A DNA stretch of 64,000 nt from Sapria himalayana (taxonomy: Eukaryota; Streptophyta; Magnoliopsida; Malpighiales; Rafflesiaceae): assembly GCA_029783825.1 (NCBI GenBank), contig JAREIK010017918.1:1704001-1768000 (forward strand), written 5' to 3'. Under the pieces are notes generated by a model. That model was not told where the DNA came from. It saw only the letters and a program-made list of their open reading frames with translations, and made no database searches. Numbering within the stretch: position 1 is the stretch's first letter; each line of letters begins with the position of its first letter. Positions 60,063 to 64,000 of the stretch are shown here, piece by piece. Made by a program: the position numbers and the translations under genes.

Positions 60063-61409
60063 ATGGTGGAAAATGACTTATTATTAAAAAATAAGTCATT
60101 TGCCTTGATAACAAAGGAGCCCGCACCTTCTTCTCGCTCGTTCGGAACAAAAAACGGGAACCACGTTATCATTTTTTCAACCGATGAGTTACAGAAGCTT
60201 AAGGAGCCTTATCAATACATGCTTATTAGAAAATTCTCACATGGCAGGCCTCGCCCGAGCGACATACAACTATTCTTCTCCTCTCTGAAGCTCACAGGAA
60301 GGGTGAAACTTGCCGACTACGACGCGAAACACATGTTTATGCAGTTTTTTACAGTGGATGATTATTATCATTTATGACATCGTGGTGTATGGCAAGTTAA
60401 TAGTTTTCTCATGCGAGTGCTGAAATGGACGAAAGACTTCAGTCCTAAGGTGGAGGCGCCTCTTGCTCCGGTATGGTTCTCTTTGCCGAACCTCCCTATA
60501 TATTTGTTTAATCCGAATTCTCTACATGCTATAACCTCCTGTTTGGGCAAGCCATTGCTTCGGGATGAAGCTACAGTGGCAATAACTCGGCCAAGCAAGG
60601 CCCGAGTATGTGTAGAATGTAACATCCTCACTCCACTGCCGAATGAAATCTGGATAGGAGAGGTAGATAATGGGCAGAATAATGGCTTTTGGCAAAATGC
60701 CATACTCGAAAACATGCCCTCTTATTGTCTAATCTGTAAAAGACTTGGGCATGATAAATTTGAATGTAAAATAGGAAGAGAGCTGCTAGGCAAAGTCCAA
60801 AGGAGAGAAGCTATAAGAAGGAAAGTAGAAACATGGATAAGGAGGGAGGAAGTGGTCCCGAAACCTCTAGTTTTAGGGGAAGAAGAAGAGGAGATTAGGA
60901 GAGAGAATGGGAGCTTAGAAATGGAGAGAGATAGAAATAATAGGGTATTAAGTATAGAGGGAAGTAATGAAGAAAGCAAGGAAGAGAGATGGGAGGTAGT
61001 GAAAGCTAGAAGAAAAAGAGTTAGGAAAAATAAACATAGAAGGGTGTTAAAGGAAAAAATAGAAGATTATAGTTGGATAGAGGAAGATCTCCTGGACTTT
61101 CCGGATGAAGCTTCGGAGGTATTTAGTTGCCCTCAATTAGGTATAGCAGAGGTTAAGGAAGAGAGTTATTTAGGAGAAGTGAATGATGATTTAGAAATGT
61201 ATGATAAAATTGGTGAAAAATTAACTAGGTTTCAATCTATGGAAGCCATAAAAAGAATGGCCATGCAACTTGGTAAGCAAGAGAAATATAATGCTTTATC
61301 TCAATCAATTCCTCCCAAGAGTGCGAGAAATATGAGGAAATATTTAGATAAAACATATGAATCTAAATGCACAACTAGATTACAATCTAAATTAGATTTT
61401 AATGGATAG
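60063..61409 (+). pseudogene. LINE ORF1: DUF4283 / CCHC nucleic-acid-binding protein, one nonsense codon
   Basis: From the first ATG (60063), the frame encodes a DUF4283 protein (FALITKEPAP..., ...MLIRKFSHGRPRPSDIQLFF). It is stopped once by TGA at 60375, where relatives have Trp (YYHL*HRGVW). The frame then continues without change to 61409: MRVLKWTKDF, APVWFSLPNLPIYLFNPNSL, LGKPL..D, ARVCVECNIL, then a CCHC zinc knuckle, CLICKRLGHDKFEC (about 60727-60768). The rest is a long basic and acidic tail. It would coat LINE RNA in the RNP particle. The last 8 nt overlap the start of ORF2, a common LINE layout implying coupled or reinitiated translation. Only one break is seen. Confidence 0.85.
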
Positions 61410-64000
61410 ATACATATATTGGAATATTAGAGGGGTGGCAAATAACCCTTCGATAAATAGACTTAAAAATTTGATTAAAACATATAAAATTACTTTAGTA
61501 GTTATTGCAGAACCTATGACACAACATGATCAAATAATTAAATATAGTCGGATATTAGGGTTTAATAATTCATTTGCTAATTTAAATAGTAAACTCTGGT
61601 TAATGTGGCATAATAATCTGGACATTGAAATATTAAAAAACACAGAACAAATAATACACTTTAAAATGAATAAAAATACAGAAGATATAATATCGGTTGT
61701 ATATGCTAAAAATGATAAAAAATCTAGGTTGGTCTTATGGGAGGAAATGCAAGAAATAGCTTCTAAAAACACTCCTTGGATAATAGGAGGAGATTTTAAT
61801 GTAATTAGAAGTTCTTTAGAAAAGAAGAGAGGAAAAACACCGAACACAATAGCGATGTCTCAATTTAATGAGGTGATCTCTAAATCCAGTTTGATGGAAA
61901 TAGCTTACACAGGTTCAAATTACACCTGGTGTAACAATTGGGGTAACAGAAGGCAATCTGGGCCAGACTGGATAGGGTAATGTGTAATGCTAAGTGGGTA
62001 GCCACGCATGGGTCTACAGCACTTAGGCATTTAAGTAGAACCTGTTCAGATCACTCTCCACTCCTCATAAAAATTCACAATAATAAAAGGAGCTTAGGAA
62101 GCTTAAAATTCCAAAATATGTGGGGAAAGCATGTAGACTTTGAAAAATTGGGGAAAGAATCTTGGTCAGAACCAGCACAGGGTAAATGGATGCAGGTGCT
62201 AATGATCAAGTTAAATAGACTTAAAAAACATTTAAAATCATGGAATAAGGAAGTTTTTGGGAATATAAATCTGAAAATAAAACAAGCAGAAGAGCAGGTA
62301 GAAAAATTAGAAATTGAATATGATAATAAAAATGATGATAAGATTAGGCAAGAATTAAATAAGGCTAAAGTTGAATTGAGTTTAAAATTACACATGGAGG
62401 AGGTATACTGGAAACAGCGAGTAAAAATTAAATGGTTAAAGGAAGGCGATAGAAACACTTAATTTTTTCATAATATGAGTAAAATAAAAACTCCTAAAAA
62501 TAGAATTAAAGCTTTAAAAAGCACTGAAGGTATATGGATAGAAGAAGGCAAGCAAATTGGTATTCTCTTTGAGGATTTTTTTAAATCACACTTGTGTGGT
62601 CACACACCTCACGAAGGGAACTCCTTAATATAAAAGATTAGGGCTTCCATTACACAAGATCAGAATCAAATGATGAAATATATACCAGAGGAAGAAGAGG
62701 TGAAAATGCAGTTTTTAGTCTTGATAAAGATAGTGCAGCGGGCCTAGACGGCTGGAATAACTATTTTTATCAGCTAAATTGGCCCATTATTAAACAGGAC
62801 CTAGTTTTAGCAATTGCCAATTTTTTCGCCGGAGCAGATATCCCTAAAGCTTGGGCAAACTCATACATAGTTCTTATTCCTAAAAAAGATGTCCCACAGA
62901 TATGTGAGGATTTCAGGCCAATAAGCTTGTGTAATGCGATTTATAAGATTTTAGCCAAAATAATACAGAACAGGCTAAGTAATATATTGTCATTAATAAT
63001 TTCACAAGAACAAACAGGTTTCATTAAAAATAGACTAATGATTGAAAATATAAGGTTAGCTTCAGAGATGATGAAGGATATTTCAGCTAAAGCAAGAGGG
63101 CATAATCTAGCAATTAAGCTGGATTTGTCCAAAGCATTTGATAGGGTCGAATGAGATACACTTTGCTTTGTGTTGAGAAAATATGCTTTTTCGGAATTAT
63201 GCATAGATTTAATTTATAGATGTGTTTCAAATGTTTGGGTTAGAATTATTATAAATGGAAATATAGGTGAAGAATTCAAACCAAAAAGAAGCCTAAGGCA
63301 GGGAGACCCGTTATCTCCCTTACTATTTGATATATATCTTGAATTGCTTATTCTTAACTTAAATAAAAGAATGTCGGAAGGGAAAATTTTACTTTTTAGA
63401 CAACCTAAGAACACCCCGAGAATAGGTTGGTTAGCCTATGCTGATGATCTAATAATTTTTACAAATGCAAGTAAAGTATCTATAATGAATCTTATAGAAT
63501 TATTACAATTATTTGAATTAGAAACAGGTCAGGTTGTAAATAAAAAGAAGTGCCAGTTTATACTGGGAAAAAAAGCTTCGGAGAAAGATATAAATAAAAT
63601 TAAAAATATAACTGGTTTCACCCAAAATAAGGGAGCTTTAATTTATTTAGGCTGCCCAATATTCGAAGGAAAATTGAGAGAGGAATATTTAGCACCACTG
63701 CAAGAAAAAATGAGGAAAAAAATAGCATGCTGGAAAGAGGACTTATTAGGATTTTGGGGACGGATCACATTAATTTCGCACGTGCTACAAAGCACGCTGG
63801 TTCATATCCTATCTATAATACATCCTCCGAAGAAATTCACAAATAAATTAGAAATAGAAATGACAAATTTCTTATGGGGCAAAAAAGATGGGAAGAATAA
63901 AATTCACTGGAAAAATTGGGCCGATATTTGTTATCCAAAAGCAGAAGCAGGACTAGGTATAATTTCTTTACAAGATATGGACACCGCATGGGACTGCAAA
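61402..64000 (+). pseudogene. LINE ORF2: AP-like endonuclease and reverse transcriptase, broken and partial
   Basis: The endonuclease (61402-62050) includes YWNIRGVANN, VVIAEPM, WIIGGDFNVIRSS, YTWCNN, then after a 1-nt frame slip near 61955-61970 ARLDRV and SDHSPLLI. A coiled linker follows (62090-62460), with a TAA at 62459 where relatives have Lys (GDRNT*FFH). A frame slip near 62700 precedes RT: AGLDGWN, FRPISLCNAIYKILAKIIQN + RL, QTGFIKNRLMIENI, IKLDLSKAFDRVE, a TGA at 63152 where Trp is expected, LRQGDPLSPLLF, and the catalytic AYADDLIIF (about 63437-63463), LGCPI, then the start of the thumb/C-terminal region at the edge. Catalytic acidic residues are present. It would nick DNA and prime reverse transcription at the target site. 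Confidence 0.88.

Larger units (their letters stand above)
59951..64000 (+). mobile_element. L1-type LINE retrotransposon, 5' end present, cut by window edge
   Basis: Starts immediately after the polypurine tract with a roughly 110-bp leader containing CTCTAGAGAGAG-type repeats, then ORF1 (DUF4283 plus CCHC) and an overlapping ORF2 (endonuclease plus RT). Composition is far less AT-rich in the first kilobase and CG dinucleotides survive (CGCTCGTTCGGAAC, CCTCGCCCGAGCGAC), so it is younger than most elements here. The 3' end lies outside. Confidence 0.9.

Noticed and set aside
1..64000. tRNA, rRNA and snoRNA genes
   Set aside because: I looked for characteristic tRNA A/B-box and T-arm patterns and rRNA words and saw none that held up; a tRNAscan or Rfam run would be decisive.

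Overview
The window looks like repeat-rich, AT-rich nuclear DNA from a flowering plant. The reasons are two En/Spm (CACTA) transposons, a plant-type hAT, Ty3-gypsy remnants, an L1-type LINE with a plant DUF4283/CCHC ORF1, and one intact cytokinesis syntaxin gene. I cannot fix the species; a large-genome angiosperm, perhaps a monocot, is a guess. Only one gene looks intact and functional: KNOLLE/SYP111 at 20.58-21.52 kb on the minus strand. It has a probable 5'UTR intron, a tiny upstream ORF, and a back-to-back pair of mitosis-specific (MSA) motifs in its promoter.

Layout. 2-8294: decayed CACTA element with both ends. 8931-12595: decayed hAT inserted into an unclassified repeat. 12.6-18.47 kb: a tandem repeat family (unit about 490 bp), split by a gypsy 3' LTR with a scrap of internal sequence (13.3-15.1 kb), with one unit inverted in place. 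18.5-19.9 kb: direct repeats and an antisense remnant of a LINE-type ORF1. 20.5-22.0 kb: KNOLLE. 22-24 kb: hAT-like debris and two minisatellites. 24-40 kb: old repeat-derived DNA with no intact gene. It holds several blocks of degenerate 50-75 bp repeats rich in GTCATGAC-like words, two oppositely oriented traces of a plant transposon-protein domain (Transposase_32-like), and a pair of divergent direct repeats about 6.2 kb apart.

40.2-55.3 kb is a nested structure. A CpG-containing, leader-like host segment is followed by a short LTR-like piece. A 12,025 bp CACTA element (40918-52942, TSD AAA) lies in that piece, and the rest of a gypsy element (gag, protease, start of RT) resumes on the far side. 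The CACTA carries TNP2 and TnpA/DUF8039/Ulp1-type genes. Near its left end it has acquired pieces of at least two host genes: an antisense fragment resembling the TPR region of a plant TRANK1-like/UvrD-like helicase protein, and a sense exon resembling plant phospholipid scramblase with both splice dinucleotides kept. Its end sequence is duplicated between the two captured pieces.

57.7-59.95 kb is about 2.2 kb of nearly pure purine (GAA/GAT/AAA) on the + strand. An L1-type LINE starts immediately after it and runs off the right edge. Its ORF1 has one nonsense codon, and ORF2 (endonuclease, RT with YADD) has several breaks. Most interpretable stops in the TNP2 gene, and two in the LINE, fit C-to-T transitions, as expected from decay of methylated DNA.
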